A stretch of DNA of 64,000 nt, from assembly GCF_003054445.1 (NCBI RefSeq), contig NC_042508.1, forward strand, positions 620,001 through 684,000, written 5' to 3'. Positions 39,081 through 49,611 of this stretch are shown here, in pieces; the first letter of the stretch is position 1; each line of letters begins with the position of its first letter. This DNA is from Pichia kudriavzevii. Its lineage: Eukaryota > Ascomycota > Pichiomycetes > Pichiales > Pichiaceae. The notes below the pieces were generated by a model. That model searched no databases and had not been told where the DNA came from. It worked only from the letters and a program-made list of their open reading frames with translations. The translations under genes and the position numbers were made by a program.

Positions 39081-40328
39081 TTATGGATTTTTATATAATA
39101 CCTTGAGACGCTTGATCTCATCATCAGGCAATACCTCACTGAAAAGACAACCCTTTGTATTGTTGCTTAATCTCAATTCAAATTCCGTTCTTCCCGAAGA
39201 TTGTAGCTGTCCGTGATTAAGTAATGACCAAATTAAATCCTCCTCACCAATAACCGATTTTTTACCATTATAAATGATTTCAGCAACATCATGGAGTATA
39301 TTAGCCGTTAGTCCCCAACAATTCCTCGTCCTAACATCGAATTCTTGATCTTCATGTGTTTCATCCTCTGATTCAGATGACAAATCTTCTACATCTTCTA
39401 ACCAAGGAACCTCATTGTGATTCAATTGAGGAAAAACAAATGAGCGTAAATTCCAGGGTAACCCACCCCATTTGGTTTTGATATGGGACTGTTTCAAACA
39501 TTCCTTTGGATGGAATATCTCAGAAGGCGGCTGTAGGAAGTCTCTCAAAGGAACGCTGAATATACTGGCCGATTCACCAGGATTTAGAACCAAGTCCCTC
39601 AAAATCCTCTCATGATGTTGGGTGTTTTCGTTCCAATTGATAAACCCAATACAGGGGGTAACAGCCAAGAAGGTTCTAGCCAAATAGCTCGGTAAAGTCT
39701 TCAATTCATCAAGTACAAAGCCATATTTATTACGCAATAGAGAGTTGTGCCTGGAAATCCCAATCTCTTCCTCCATTTCACGTCTTGCACATTGAAATTC
39801 AGACTCCAACCCATGGTCAGCTTTACCGCCAGGTAGAGATATATGCCCCGAGAAGTTTTTCAATTTTCTAGACCTTTTGGTCAATATCACGCGTAACTCA
39901 CCTTCCTTACCAAGAAACAACAAAACCATTACAGCAGAACGACGCTTAACAGGTACTTTGTGCCAGACAGAGACATTGCTTTGCGCCTTGAAAAACTGTG
40001 GCTTGAAATTCACAAGATTGATGAGATAACGAGATTCCATTGCGTGTCTTGTGATACGGGTATGATAGTTAGAGTTTGGAAGTGGTGGCGGTGGAAGACT
40101 CTGCTTGTGCAACGTAGGCAGGCTGCGCGTTGGCCTTGTTTCCCAACTATCCACCAGATGTTGAAGCTGTTCTTTGTCCAATGGTATCTCTCTATTAGGA
40201 GACATTATTTTCACCTGCTGCAACTTTGATAAAGCCTGTGGCGCATAAAGAAGAACACGTGCGCGACTCGAAATGGCGCAAGACGAGTAAGACGAAGGTG
40301 TGGCGCATGCACTTGAAAGGTAAGACAT
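39081..40328 (-). CDS. PCD1: Coenzyme A diphosphatase Pcd1 (Nudix)
   Basis: Pcd1 hydrolyses CoA (preferentially oxidised CoA) and related pyrophosphates, in S. cerevisiae in peroxisomes. The Nudix box is at about residues 166-189: GGKADHGLESEFQCARREME followed by EEIGI. It sits in the CoA-type Nudix context (RRSAVMVLLFLGKEGELRVI, then LKNFSGHISLPGG). Two starts are possible: M1 (40328) and M42 (40205). The first 46 residues contain S, A, R and K but no acidic residue and look like a mitochondrial presequence; the shorter form begins MSPNREIPLDKEQL. No PTS1 tripeptide is present (C terminus YKNP). Dual targeting by alternative starts is an inference. Confidence 0.88.
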   Translation of the reverse strand: MSYLSSACATPSSYSSCAISSRARVLLYAPQALSKLQQVKIMSPNREIPLDKEQLQHLVDSWETRPTRSLPTLHKQSLPPPPLPNSNYHTRITRHAMESRYLINLVNFKPQFFKAQSNVSVWHKVPVKRRSAVMVLLFLGKEGELRVILTKRSRKLKNFSGHISLPGGKADHGLESEFQCARREMEEEIGISRHNSLLRNKYGFVLDELKTLPSYLARTFLAVTPCIGFINWNENTQHHERILRDLVLNPGESASIFSVPLRDFLQPPSEIFHPKECLKQSHIKTKWGGLPWNLRSFVFPQLNHNEVPWLEDVEDLSSESEDETHEDQEFDVRTRNCWGLTANILHDVAEIIYNGKKSVIGEEDLIWSLLNHGQLQSSGRTEFELRLSNNTKGCLFSEVLPDDEIKRLKVLYKNP

Positions 40329-40560
40329 GAATATGAGGAGGGGGCTCAGCTAATTGAGAGAGCACACAGAGTGAGGAATGGCTGAAAGGAGAGAAAAACG
40401 AGACGTATTATTTCGCCAGTACGGGAGAAGGGAAAGTTGCCCTTTAAAGCAGGCCAATTCCCCACCGAGTGTTTGTGGTGCAGAAACGGGCTGAGCCCCA
40501 CGAGGTTGTAAACATTGGGCGGGGGGCTGGGAGGTAAAAGTTCAGGGGGGAGTGTGTTGA

Positions 40561-40590
40561 GGTGAGGTGAGGTGAGGTGTGGTGAGGGTG
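40561..40590. repeat. GGTGA pentanucleotide microsatellite
   Basis: Three perfect GGTGA units (40561-40575) are followed by GGTGT, GGTGA and a partial unit. The tract ends directly at the CYR1 stop codon and lies in the G-rich upstream region of PCD1. It is too short for a telomeric seed. Confidence 0.8.
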
Positions 40591-40591
40591 T

Positions 40592-43500
40592 TCACTCTGA
40601 AGAGGGAGAGCTAGAGTCAGACGTAAAAGGACAAGTTGAGGAAGGAGGTAGCTGCAATGTCTGTTTGTGGGTTTGGTATTCATGTACCTGGGCCTTGAGT
40701 TCCTTTAATTCTGTAGCCATAGATTTGATGGTGTCTATCATGGAGATTCCGTTACTATTGATGCCGCTATCTGCGAGGACCATGTGAGTACCTAAAACGG
40801 TTACACAATTTTCGATTCTTGTAATTGTATGGTCCAGAAAGAGCATCATGAAGGATTCAACATTGGCTAGTTTTTTCTCCATTGTATTTTCAGCTTCTTC
40901 TTGAATTCCATCAGAGAAATGCTGGAACTGTATGTTTTGTCCCAGTGAATTTGAAACTGTAAAAGATATGACTCTTTCCAACCTCAGCGCTATTTTCCTC
41001 AATATCCAAGCTGTCTCAACAGTGATGCCACCAACAGCTAATTTGTTGGACTTATTGTTAATTTCACCGTCTTTGTTGGTAATCATCTTCAATCTTGAAC
41101 TCAATGGTTTTGGGAACACAAGCCAGATATTTTCAGGCGTTTCCAAACCTTTCAATTTACGTGCTCCAAGACTTTCAATAACAATCCCAATCTTATCCAA
41201 CTGCTCCATTTGATTTTCAACATCTTGCCCGCGGGACTTGTATCCATAGGCTCCATTGATGTCCTTGACTTTCCCTTCCTTGATCATCTCATGTATTTTG
41301 GTAACCTTTTCCAACTCATGCCGATAATCATTACTCATTGTAATTTTTCCACCATCGGCAACCGCTGAAACTCTGGACGCTCTATTGACCATAGGACCAA
41401 AGTAATCCATTCTCTTGGTAACAACATCCATCTCACAAACAGGCCTACCCCAATGAATCCCCATTCTAACTGATAGCCCTCTGAAAATTAAATTACCTTC
41501 ATTGTCTTTAATTTCAAAACCTTGGTCACTAGTCAAAATTTCAGCTGGCCATTCAGATGTTGTTAATAATTGTGTCTGAACAGCAAAACACCACAATAAC
41601 GCAGCGGTTGGAGTTGGAAACGAGACAATAAATGCGTCACCTTCAGTCTTAACCTCATAACCTCCAATAATACGCAACTGCCGTCTCATGATTGCATTGT
41701 GAACTTTAATGGCACTTCTCATTGCAACAGGATAACTATCCCACAACAAAGTAGAATTCTTGATGTCAGTGAAAACCATGGCAATATATCCTGTCGGAGG
41801 CTCAATCTCATCGTCTAATTTCCTCAAGGTAGAATCTTCTACTGGTTTGGACCCCCCATAATGTTTTTGCTTGCTGGTGAATTGCCTTAATGATAGAACC
41901 GCAGCGGTGACTTTCTTATTAACAGATCCATAAGAAATAGCAAAGTCTCTTAATTTTTCAGCAGCACCAAGCGGATTTGATTTCTCTTGTCTTATTATAT
42001 CTGCTGCCAATTCGAAAGAAACTTGCTTCCAAACTTCACTCGTACAGACAGCAATCATCTCCTCATTCTGTGTTAATTTAAATTTACTGATGCTAGGCTT
42101 AGCATTGATGTGGGGTATTAATTTGAAAAACCCAACAGCTCTTGATACATCAGATACTCCATCAAGAAGACCATCGGTAGTAACATAACCACCAGAATCA
42201 CGAATTCTGTCATACTCTTTAGGAGCATATGGCTCGTGCTTGGTTGTAATCATACTAAACTCCCCATCTGATCGTGTTAGTATACACATGATATCACCAA
42301 CATTAGCAACGTAAACATAGTCTTTCTTAATGTAAATAATAGTTGCAGAGCATCCACTCAATCCATCTTCATCATATGTTAATTTATCCATAGTTTTAGT
42401 TCGATGAACTGCCGCTGAACTGAAAGTTGATAACTCATCTTTATTGATAGAGATGCACATCTCAGTATTCATTCTAATAAAGGCATTTCTCAAACAATCC
42501 TCCACGTTTTTAGGACTGTCAATCCCAGGTATAACATTCTTACCTAAACTTTCCAGTTCCTCAGCTAGGTGGATCTCAAAAGTTTCTTGAATAATCTTCG
42601 ATATCTTATCCCCTCCCCGTTGAAGGGAGTTTTTACCATCGTAAATTGTAATTAAAAATTCATCGGGATTACCTCTAAACTTCTCAATAACAGCATCTCT
42701 AGTAGTTAATGTATCCGAGCCTCCTAGGCTGTCTGATATACCATATCCAAATTTGCCAAGTTGAGAAACAGTAGATCTAATTCTGGTATCCACACTCTGA
42801 TCGGGAACAGCATCTGTGGTTATCGTAACATCGATCAAACCCAAGGTCATTAAATCCTTCAAACTGAGAAAAGAATCGAGTGTTTCACCAGTTTCTTCAT
42901 CTATATTTTGTTGTGCTTTAATCTCTAGCCTTTTATTTCCCGAGAAGTTCAAATATCTGAGATTTTTATTGTAACACCAGTTCCAATCATATGGAATATT
43001 ACCTATATTATATTTCAATTGGTTAGAACCTACATCCAGCTCTTTTAGCTTGCATAGTTTAGACAATTCAGCCGGTAAGGTTCCGAACCGATTACCGTTG
43101 AGATGTAATGTCTCAATATTCTCTAATTCGTCTAAATCTTCGACAGGCAGTGATGACAAATAGTTTCCGGATAAAAAGAGCTTCTTTAACTGCTTCAGTT
43201 TACAGATAAAACCCGCAGGAATTTCATAAATTTCGTTGTATGACAAATTTAAACACCTTAAGTTTTGAAACACTGAAATGGTAGGAAATATGGTATCCGA
43301 GAACTTATTATCAACCAAGCACAGTTTCTTCAAAGAAGAGGCTAAGCTATGCTCTTTATCCAAAACAGGAAATGAAACAGACCCGCTCAGCCTACGATTA
43401 TTTGGAGAAGTGGGTCTCACATTAGGTAATTTTGCAACTGTATTATGAGCCTCTTCTTCTTCTTCTTCTTCACCAGAAACTGCACTGCTTCCACTCTCTT

Positions 43501-46261
43501 CAATAGCGTGATCATCAATTTCTCCATCAATTTGTTTTTGATTTTGAACATGTTTCTTTGATTTAAGCATGCGCAATACTTTCTGATTATTGAAATTATT
43601 TATAAATGATTCTGGAGGCTCTGGAAATGATTTCAATAAATTCGAAGCCAAATTAATTACCTCCAAAGAGCCCAAGTTCCAAATATTGGGGTTAATTTTA
43701 CCAATGTTATTCAAGTGAAGGTCCAAATTTTGTAGTCTTTTCAGCATACAGAGAGAGTCAGGTAAATTGGTTAAATTGTTTCTTGAGATCGAAAGAGTAT
43801 GTAGATTTTTCATTTTATCTAAATGATCAGGTAATATACTCAAATGGTTGGAATCTAAATTTAGCTTTTCGACAGCAACCAATTTCTGGGTAAATGTGCA
43901 TGACGTCAACTTACCCTTTGAAAAATCAACAATCTTCAGGTTTTCCATATCAATTTCAAAATAAACATATGTTAGTGGATTAATGTTTAACTCAACCTCA
44001 AAGAGATTACGTGCCCTGGACCGAAAAACTGAAATGTTATTACCAGTTGCCCTAATGACTTCCAACTTAGGCGACCTTTTCAAAGAATCAATTGAGGAGA
44101 ATTTGTTAAAACGAATATCTATCTTAAGAAGATTCTTAAATTGATCAAAGAATTCAGGAAGATCACCTGTGAACCGATTTCCAGCAACAACTAATCCCTC
44201 TAAATCACTAAGTTTTGCTATTTGGTCTGAGAATTCAGCTATTGAGTTGTATGATAAATCCAACTGTTTTAGATTCTCTAGCTTATAAATTGGTTCCGGA
44301 ATTTTCTTCAGTCTATTGGAACCCAAGTTCAGAAACTGTAAGTGTTTCAAATCACCGAACGAATCCGGAAGAGTTGTTAATCTATTGCAAGCTAAATTTA
44401 AAGATATCAATGTAGATAATTTCGCGATGTCATCTGGGACCATTCTTATATAGTTAACTTCAAGGTTTAAGTTGAGTAACCGGGGAATATCAACAATTGC
44501 TGGTGGAAAAACCGGACTACCACTTCTAGTAAAAGAAAGAGATGTCATGTTTTTCGAATCATGCATAAAGTCTCGTGCGAACAACAGCGATGGATTCTGA
44601 GAAACTTCCAAAGTTACTATAGGCTCCGCAAACAAAAAATTAGGAATGTCCTGCAAGTTCCAATTATCTAAATTAACATTGTGGGGGTTAATTAATCTTC
44701 TCTTTTCTTCACTTATTACCTCAATACCCTTCTCTTCTACAACAAATTTGAAAAGAAAACTAAGGTCTGTTCTTTCAATATAATCCAAATTATCTCTTTC
44801 AGTGTAACCATATAGAAATAACATTTTCCTTTGGATTCTCAATGGTCTTTCATCATATGATAAAATTCTGGTTAATCCACCACATTTTAGGACCAGCATG
44901 TGGTCATCATCCTGTTTTAGAAACCTTTTTCTCCTTAGTGCGTTCATTATATTTTCACATGTAGTTTCGGTGGTACAGGGTATCAATGAAGACTTGTCTC
45001 CTTTGAATATCCTTACAGATGATCTGGACGAGCCTTTAATAATTTTTTTATTAGCATTTTTGATTGCGTTATTAAGATTTGGTGAAGAGCTGGAGGTAGT
45101 TAATAGTTTATCTTTAGGAGCTTTAAATTTGTTTGAGTCACTTTCGATAACGGTGGTATCTGGGCTAGCAAGTGAATTCAATGAAATGTCACTAGAAGTG
45201 TCAGATTCATTCCCATTCCGATTTTTTGCTCCGATGCTACTGACATGTTCATCTGATTGTTCATGTGTATCTGATGTAACCTTCCAACTATCAGGAGGTT
45301 TCCAAAATGACTTGAGGTCCTCATGATTATTATTGGCAATCGTAGAGTTAGTCGAAGCCACTCGTGACATGCCTACTGCTGAATTGGATATTGAGTTCAT
45401 GTCATTGGAACTATCCTCATCAATCAATGAAATACCATATGATTGAGCTAATGAATTGGTTGAGTTCATTGGAGTCGACATTATATCTTGGTCGAGATTT
45501 GTGTCAATCATTTGTGACTTCCGTGATGGATGCGCATCATGATGAAGAGTTGGAACAGCTGAAAAAGAAGACCGATATTTTGATAAAGGTTGTACATGTG
45601 GTATGTTTTGCTCAGATGGTAGTCGGCCTCTGATATAACTTGTATTTGGTTGATCCAGAGGGGGAAAATGAGAATAATGTGAGGCATCTGAATTTTTATG
45701 CTGATGTAAGGGCATAGTGGGCGATAGTCCAGGAGAATTAGAGCTGGTTGACTTCTTGCTACTGGTTGAAAAATGCCTTCCAGTATATTCGCCATGTGGT
45801 GATGTTTCACTTCCCTTTCTTGTAGTTAGAAGTCTATTGAAAATGTTCCGTTTCCCAGATTTTTTACTTGAAGATGAGCTTTGGGATGGAATCGAATTAT
45901 GTTTCGAAGAGAGGAAACCAGAAAATGATTTGGATGCTCCCATAGAAAAGGATCCAATTGATGACCTATCTTCCTTTTCGACACCATTGTCAGAAGACCT
46001 AAAATTTTCATGATTGTGACTAGCGTTGTGCCCACTTAAGCTTTTCAAACCCAATTTCCCTTCAATTGAAGAAAGATTCATTCCATGGGACGAATTTCTT
46101 GTGGTGTTTGGTGAGGTTGAAGAAGCAGAGCTTTGAGAGTAATGTCTTTGGCGTTGTTCATTATCATCTTCATGTCTCGATGAATTTATATAGAGATTTT
46201 TGTCTTCCTCTATATATTTCGAGTTAAACCTAGGTTTGTCAACCCTTGGATTTCCGGGCAT
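40592..46261 (-). CDS. CYR1: Adenylate cyclase Cyr1
   Basis: Cyr1 makes cAMP from ATP under control of Ras and drives PKA. The 1889-residue protein has the complete fungal layout. A disordered N-terminal 400 residues comes first, then a Ras-association domain at about 405-510 (SSRSSVRIFKGDKSSLIP). A leucine-rich repeat array spans about 590-1130, interrupted by an acidic insert (GEEEEEEEAHN). A PP2C-like domain lies at about 1175-1460 (SATIIYIKKDYVYVANVGD). The class III cyclase catalytic domain is at about 1490-1680 (AMVFTDIKNSTLLWDSYP, then GGYEVKTEGDAFIVSFPTP). A C-terminal region with a helical segment (ATELKELKAQVHEY) matches where Srv2/CAP binds. S. cerevisiae Cyr1 is 2026 residues. It is divergent with LST4. 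Confidence 0.97.
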   Translation of the reverse strand: MPGNPRVDKPRFNSKYIEEDKNLYINSSRHEDDNEQRQRHYSQSSASSTSPNTTRNSSHGMNLSSIEGKLGLKSLSGHNASHNHENFRSSDNGVEKEDRSSIGSFSMGASKSFSGFLSSKHNSIPSQSSSSSKKSGKRNIFNRLLTTRKGSETSPHGEYTGRHFSTSSKKSTSSNSPGLSPTMPLHQHKNSDASHYSHFPPLDQPNTSYIRGRLPSEQNIPHVQPLSKYRSSFSAVPTLHHDAHPSRKSQMIDTNLDQDIMSTPMNSTNSLAQSYGISLIDEDSSNDMNSISNSAVGMSRVASTNSTIANNNHEDLKSFWKPPDSWKVTSDTHEQSDEHVSSIGAKNRNGNESDTSSDISLNSLASPDTTVIESDSNKFKAPKDKLLTTSSSSPNLNNAIKNANKKIIKGSSRSSVRIFKGDKSSLIPCTTETTCENIMNALRRKRFLKQDDDHMLVLKCGGLTRILSYDERPLRIQRKMLFLYGYTERDNLDYIERTDLSFLFKFVVEEKGIEVISEEKRRLINPHNVNLDNWNLQDIPNFLFAEPIVTLEVSQNPSLLFARDFMHDSKNMTSLSFTRSGSPVFPPAIVDIPRLLNLNLEVNYIRMVPDDIAKLSTLISLNLACNRLTTLPDSFGDLKHLQFLNLGSNRLKKIPEPIYKLENLKQLDLSYNSIAEFSDQIAKLSDLEGLVVAGNRFTGDLPEFFDQFKNLLKIDIRFNKFSSIDSLKRSPKLEVIRATGNNISVFRSRARNLFEVELNINPLTYVYFEIDMENLKIVDFSKGKLTSCTFTQKLVAVEKLNLDSNHLSILPDHLDKMKNLHTLSISRNNLTNLPDSLCMLKRLQNLDLHLNNIGKINPNIWNLGSLEVINLASNLLKSFPEPPESFINNFNNQKVLRMLKSKKHVQNQKQIDGEIDDHAIEESGSSAVSGEEEEEEEAHNTVAKLPNVRPTSPNNRRLSGSVSFPVLDKEHSLASSLKKLCLVDNKFSDTIFPTISVFQNLRCLNLSYNEIYEIPAGFICKLKQLKKLFLSGNYLSSLPVEDLDELENIETLHLNGNRFGTLPAELSKLCKLKELDVGSNQLKYNIGNIPYDWNWCYNKNLRYLNFSGNKRLEIKAQQNIDEETGETLDSFLSLKDLMTLGLIDVTITTDAVPDQSVDTRIRSTVSQLGKFGYGISDSLGGSDTLTTRDAVIEKFRGNPDEFLITIYDGKNSLQRGGDKISKIIQETFEIHLAEELESLGKNVIPGIDSPKNVEDCLRNAFIRMNTEMCISINKDELSTFSSAAVHRTKTMDKLTYDEDGLSGCSATIIYIKKDYVYVANVGDIMCILTRSDGEFSMITTKHEPYAPKEYDRIRDSGGYVTTDGLLDGVSDVSRAVGFFKLIPHINAKPSISKFKLTQNEEMIAVCTSEVWKQVSFELAADIIRQEKSNPLGAAEKLRDFAISYGSVNKKVTAAVLSLRQFTSKQKHYGGSKPVEDSTLRKLDDEIEPPTGYIAMVFTDIKNSTLLWDSYPVAMRSAIKVHNAIMRRQLRIIGGYEVKTEGDAFIVSFPTPTAALLWCFAVQTQLLTTSEWPAEILTSDQGFEIKDNEGNLIFRGLSVRMGIHWGRPVCEMDVVTKRMDYFGPMVNRASRVSAVADGGKITMSNDYRHELEKVTKIHEMIKEGKVKDINGAYGYKSRGQDVENQMEQLDKIGIVIESLGARKLKGLETPENIWLVFPKPLSSRLKMITNKDGEINNKSNKLAVGGITVETAWILRKIALRLERVISFTVSNSLGQNIQFQHFSDGIQEEAENTMEKKLANVESFMMLFLDHTITRIENCVTVLGTHMVLADSGINSNGISMIDTIKSMATELKELKAQVHEYQTHKQTLQLPPSSTCPFTSDSSSPSSE

Positions 46262-46572
46262 TGTAGGATTATTCTGTAGCTTATACCCTGTGTTGATGGT
46301 TCTTTAGTGCCTTGTATAAGCTGCTATAGCATGTGAATGGAAGAAAAAAACATTTAAGGCGAAGGAAAACAGCCAAAATCCTGCGGTTCGTATTGAGCGA
46401 ATATCTACATGGTTTTTCTGGATGATGCACAAACTGTAATTTTGTTGTTTTCAATTGACAGGTTACTTTTTCTATTGTTGGTGGAAAAGCAAAGAACCGA
46501 TTTGTATCAGCCGCAAGGATACATATAGTATTGACGGCTGAACTATCTGTTTAAAATACTGTTTGCTTAAGA
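46262..46572. other. Divergent CYR1-LST4 promoter region
   Basis: The 311-bp spacer serves two nutrient-signalling genes. I recognise no clear transcription-factor site, repeat or RNA gene. There is an A-rich run near 46344 and mixed AT-rich sequence elsewhere. Confidence 0.5.
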
Positions 46573-49488
46573 ATGATAGGGGATCTTTTCCGTAAGAGAG
46601 ATACCAGCTCTCTAGCCTCGGCTGGCCCTACTCAAACAGGTTCTTCGGGGATGATTGGAATGCCACAGATCAAAGCTCCCTCATGCTACTCGCAAGAGAA
46701 TGAAAATACGGCAGGAATCCCAGGAAATCCGTCCACTTTTAATTTAAACCACCCGTTATCATCCATCCCACTCTCCCATCTTAGCAGAGAGCATGGTAAT
46801 ACACTATCTTCCAATTATGAGATGAATAACATCCACAGGGTGCCTCTGCCAGAAGGCGATACTTTGACGGATCAAACAAATGTAAATATGCCGTCACTTT
46901 ACGGCTTGAGCCCAGACATGAAGTTGCCATCTCCGACCTTTAGGTTGTCGGATAAATTACCCTGTATCAGAATGGTGATAGTTCAAGACGCAGGAATAAG
47001 GAAGAAACAACCGCTTTTTGATTCCGCAGTTGTGTTCAACAAAAACTTCTCAGCAATGCAACAGAAGCTGAATAAGAAAATACATCATTCTATAAATGAG
47101 CTCTCCTTATTCATGTTTGGCTCATTTGGAATGCCTATTTCAGAAAATAATATTTCAACTAAAATTCATTATCTACCTTCACTACCTGGCATGCCCTCCT
47201 CGATATTGATAACGAGACTGTTTTCGATTGATGCCTCATTTGTTTTAAAACCAAGTCAAACTTGTCAGGATATTTCTGACTGGCATCCAACTCCGTTAAT
47301 TAGAACAAATGAAATGCCCCAACATGAGAATACTTCGATCAGATTTTCCATAGGCCTGGTAATTCCAACCTCATCATCAATGGAGTCAGTGAGAGATGAA
47401 GTAACCGAGAATTGGCTGGAATTTTCGAAATCCTTTTTGGATATACAGAACCTTATAGTCATTAAATTAAAAAATCTTCATTTCATTCAACAGAGAATTA
47501 AATTAAAACCAATACAGCAAGTCCAGGTATCGGTCAACAGTTCAGTAAGTTGTATGGATAACTCAAAATTGGACAAACTTAATTTCCAAGCGTATTGTTT
47601 ACAATCTGACCCAGAGGTTTATCAGGAGTTTTCCTCTTTTATTAAAAGCATTGTATCTCTCATTGAAATACCACGGCTTTTTATAGACATTAAACACTCA
47701 AACCAATCGTTAATAGACTGGGCTTCTACTCTTTCGCTTTGGCTTGAGTTAAAAGATGGAAGGTCACACTGTTATGATAACGTGGATATGATCCATACCT
47801 CAATGCAAGAAACCTTCACAGGAAGTACACCACTTAATGCTACGAACTCGATCAAGTTTCTAGCTTTTTTGTTGTCTATTTTGCTACCTCTCAGGAATAA
47901 GCTGTTTTCGAGTCCACATAAAGAGGCAACCCTTTATTCTACAATGAGAATCGTAATTGGTACAGCTAACCCGGTTGTGTCACAAAAACTGATTTTAATT
48001 TTGGCTGGATTATTGGGTTATGAAGAATATTCTGGATTGTACGACGAATCACTTGATTTAAAGATTGACAGGAAAAACAGAAGTAGAAATGGTTCTATTG
48101 CTGTAGATTCACGTCCTGATCCCATTCCAATTCCGTCAGGAAAGACCAGCGATGACGCATCAACTGGAACTCCAGTATGCTCTGTTCAAACAAGAAACAA
48201 TTCTTTAGTTGTTGACTCGTTGAATATGAGCATCGAAAATAGCGTGAAATACCCCAATTCCCCCTCTGTGTCCACATTTTCAGCCAATGTTAAACCACAA
48301 AGAATCAGTGTTCCTTCACTGACCAGAACATCTTCATATGCTTCTTTGCAGAATCTATCGAGCTCCTATAATAACAGCGTTGGCTCTCAGAGTTCATGGA
48401 GAGCAGGGTTTGGTTCCTTCATGGATAGATGGAAATCTTCCGTTACACCATCGCCCACTACTTCCCAACATTCTCATGCCTCATCAATGCCATCACCAAA
48501 CATTGTTGAGTATGACGAATTTCCTTGGTCCATGAACAAAAAGTCAACGAACTTACTGTCATCATCCCCTGCCCCTTCCATGATGTCGGAACAGACTTCC
48601 TTTTCAAAACACACCGCTAAATACAAACTTTCAAATACCCTACACACTAATACTTATAAAGCTAAGGGTGAATATTCGATATCCAGATCTACTAATAACT
48701 TACTTGGTGCAAAACTGAATAGCCTATCTCTTTTAGTTAGTGACCAGATCAATCAGATAATGCGTGATGAATTTGAATGTTATTTGGACGCATGTAATGA
48801 ATCTGTTGTTGATGTGAGTATGAAGAACAAGGATACATGTATTACTACGAATGGTACTGTTATTCCTCTACCGATGCTCACGGGATATGTTCCACAGTTT
48901 ATGCCTAAGTTTTCAATGTTGGCATGCCCAAATAAGTATGTTCAGGAGCAACTATTTGTCCCTGCTATGAAGAATGACCTTAGAAGAGATAATATTTCAA
49001 ATACAACTATTTTTTCTGTAAATTTAGGCATGAGAAGGGTGAACGTTTTGGAAATGAAAGCAAAAGAAAAATTTTCTAGAGATGAATCTTGTAAGCTATA
49101 TTCTACAAGGAGCTCTTCAGATTCAAATTGTAGTACTGATGGAGATACATTGAAATCCAAGCCGAAATCCAACTTAACTAAATCTTTTCATACCGAATAT
49201 GAGCTAAATCAATCTACCCTTTTTGCTCCAAACAAAATGTCAAATGCAGATAATATCGACTTTAAAAAATACATCAACTCTTTAGAAAAAACTGATGCAT
49301 TAGACAAGATATTAGATAGAATTTCTCTGACTATTGAGAATTTCTTTGATGATTTAAGCCTTGCATCGGATAATTCTGAAGAGGATGGTGATGATGAGAA
49401 TACCCAGAAATCTCGAGAGAACGAATGTTGCGAGAGGATACGTGACTCAATCGAAGAAATCATGTGTTTGTTTCCGGTCGAGACTTGA
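46573..49488 (+). CDS. LST4: Lst4-like FNIP/DENN protein (Lst4-Lst7 complex)
   Basis: Lst4 is the yeast folliculin-interacting protein; with Lst7 it acts as a GAP for the Rag GTPases at the vacuole in TORC1 amino-acid signalling. The 971-residue protein has a FNIP-type longin opening (IRMVIVQDAG near residue 135). A second block at about residue 178-215 (SLFMFGSFGMPISENNIS, then KIHYLPSLP) resembles the MFGS...KIHYI block of FNIP1/2. The middle is S/T/N-rich and probably phosphorylated, and the C-terminal third (SDQINQIMRDEFECYLDACN) is presumably the DENN part. Overall similarity to S. cerevisiae Lst4 is low, so the call rests on these blocks. It converges with SMC6 (123 bp). Confidence 0.78.
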   Translation: MIGDLFRKRDTSSLASAGPTQTGSSGMIGMPQIKAPSCYSQENENTAGIPGNPSTFNLNHPLSSIPLSHLSREHGNTLSSNYEMNNIHRVPLPEGDTLTDQTNVNMPSLYGLSPDMKLPSPTFRLSDKLPCIRMVIVQDAGIRKKQPLFDSAVVFNKNFSAMQQKLNKKIHHSINELSLFMFGSFGMPISENNISTKIHYLPSLPGMPSSILITRLFSIDASFVLKPSQTCQDISDWHPTPLIRTNEMPQHENTSIRFSIGLVIPTSSSMESVRDEVTENWLEFSKSFLDIQNLIVIKLKNLHFIQQRIKLKPIQQVQVSVNSSVSCMDNSKLDKLNFQAYCLQSDPEVYQEFSSFIKSIVSLIEIPRLFIDIKHSNQSLIDWASTLSLWLELKDGRSHCYDNVDMIHTSMQETFTGSTPLNATNSIKFLAFLLSILLPLRNKLFSSPHKEATLYSTMRIVIGTANPVVSQKLILILAGLLGYEEYSGLYDESLDLKIDRKNRSRNGSIAVDSRPDPIPIPSGKTSDDASTGTPVCSVQTRNNSLVVDSLNMSIENSVKYPNSPSVSTFSANVKPQRISVPSLTRTSSYASLQNLSSSYNNSVGSQSSWRAGFGSFMDRWKSSVTPSPTTSQHSHASSMPSPNIVEYDEFPWSMNKKSTNLLSSSPAPSMMSEQTSFSKHTAKYKLSNTLHTNTYKAKGEYSISRSTNNLLGAKLNSLSLLVSDQINQIMRDEFECYLDACNESVVDVSMKNKDTCITTNGTVIPLPMLTGYVPQFMPKFSMLACPNKYVQEQLFVPAMKNDLRRDNISNTTIFSVNLGMRRVNVLEMKAKEKFSRDESCKLYSTRSSSDSNCSTDGDTLKSKPKSNLTKSFHTEYELNQSTLFAPNKMSNADNIDFKKYINSLEKTDALDKILDRISLTIENFFDDLSLASDNSEEDGDDENTQKSRENECCERIRDSIEEIMCLFPVET

Positions 49489-49611
49489 GATGCAAAACTT
49501 TGTTACCTATATTATCTGTTTTTGCTTGCAGAACCCTCACTTAAAGAGACATTTTATAGTGAAAAAAGTTGGGTATTGTATAGACGTTAAACTTCTATAA
49601 AAGAGAATATG

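Noticed and set aside
40561-40590. Telomere-like repeat
   Set aside because: Only about six short, imperfect units beside ordinary genes; a simple microsatellite.
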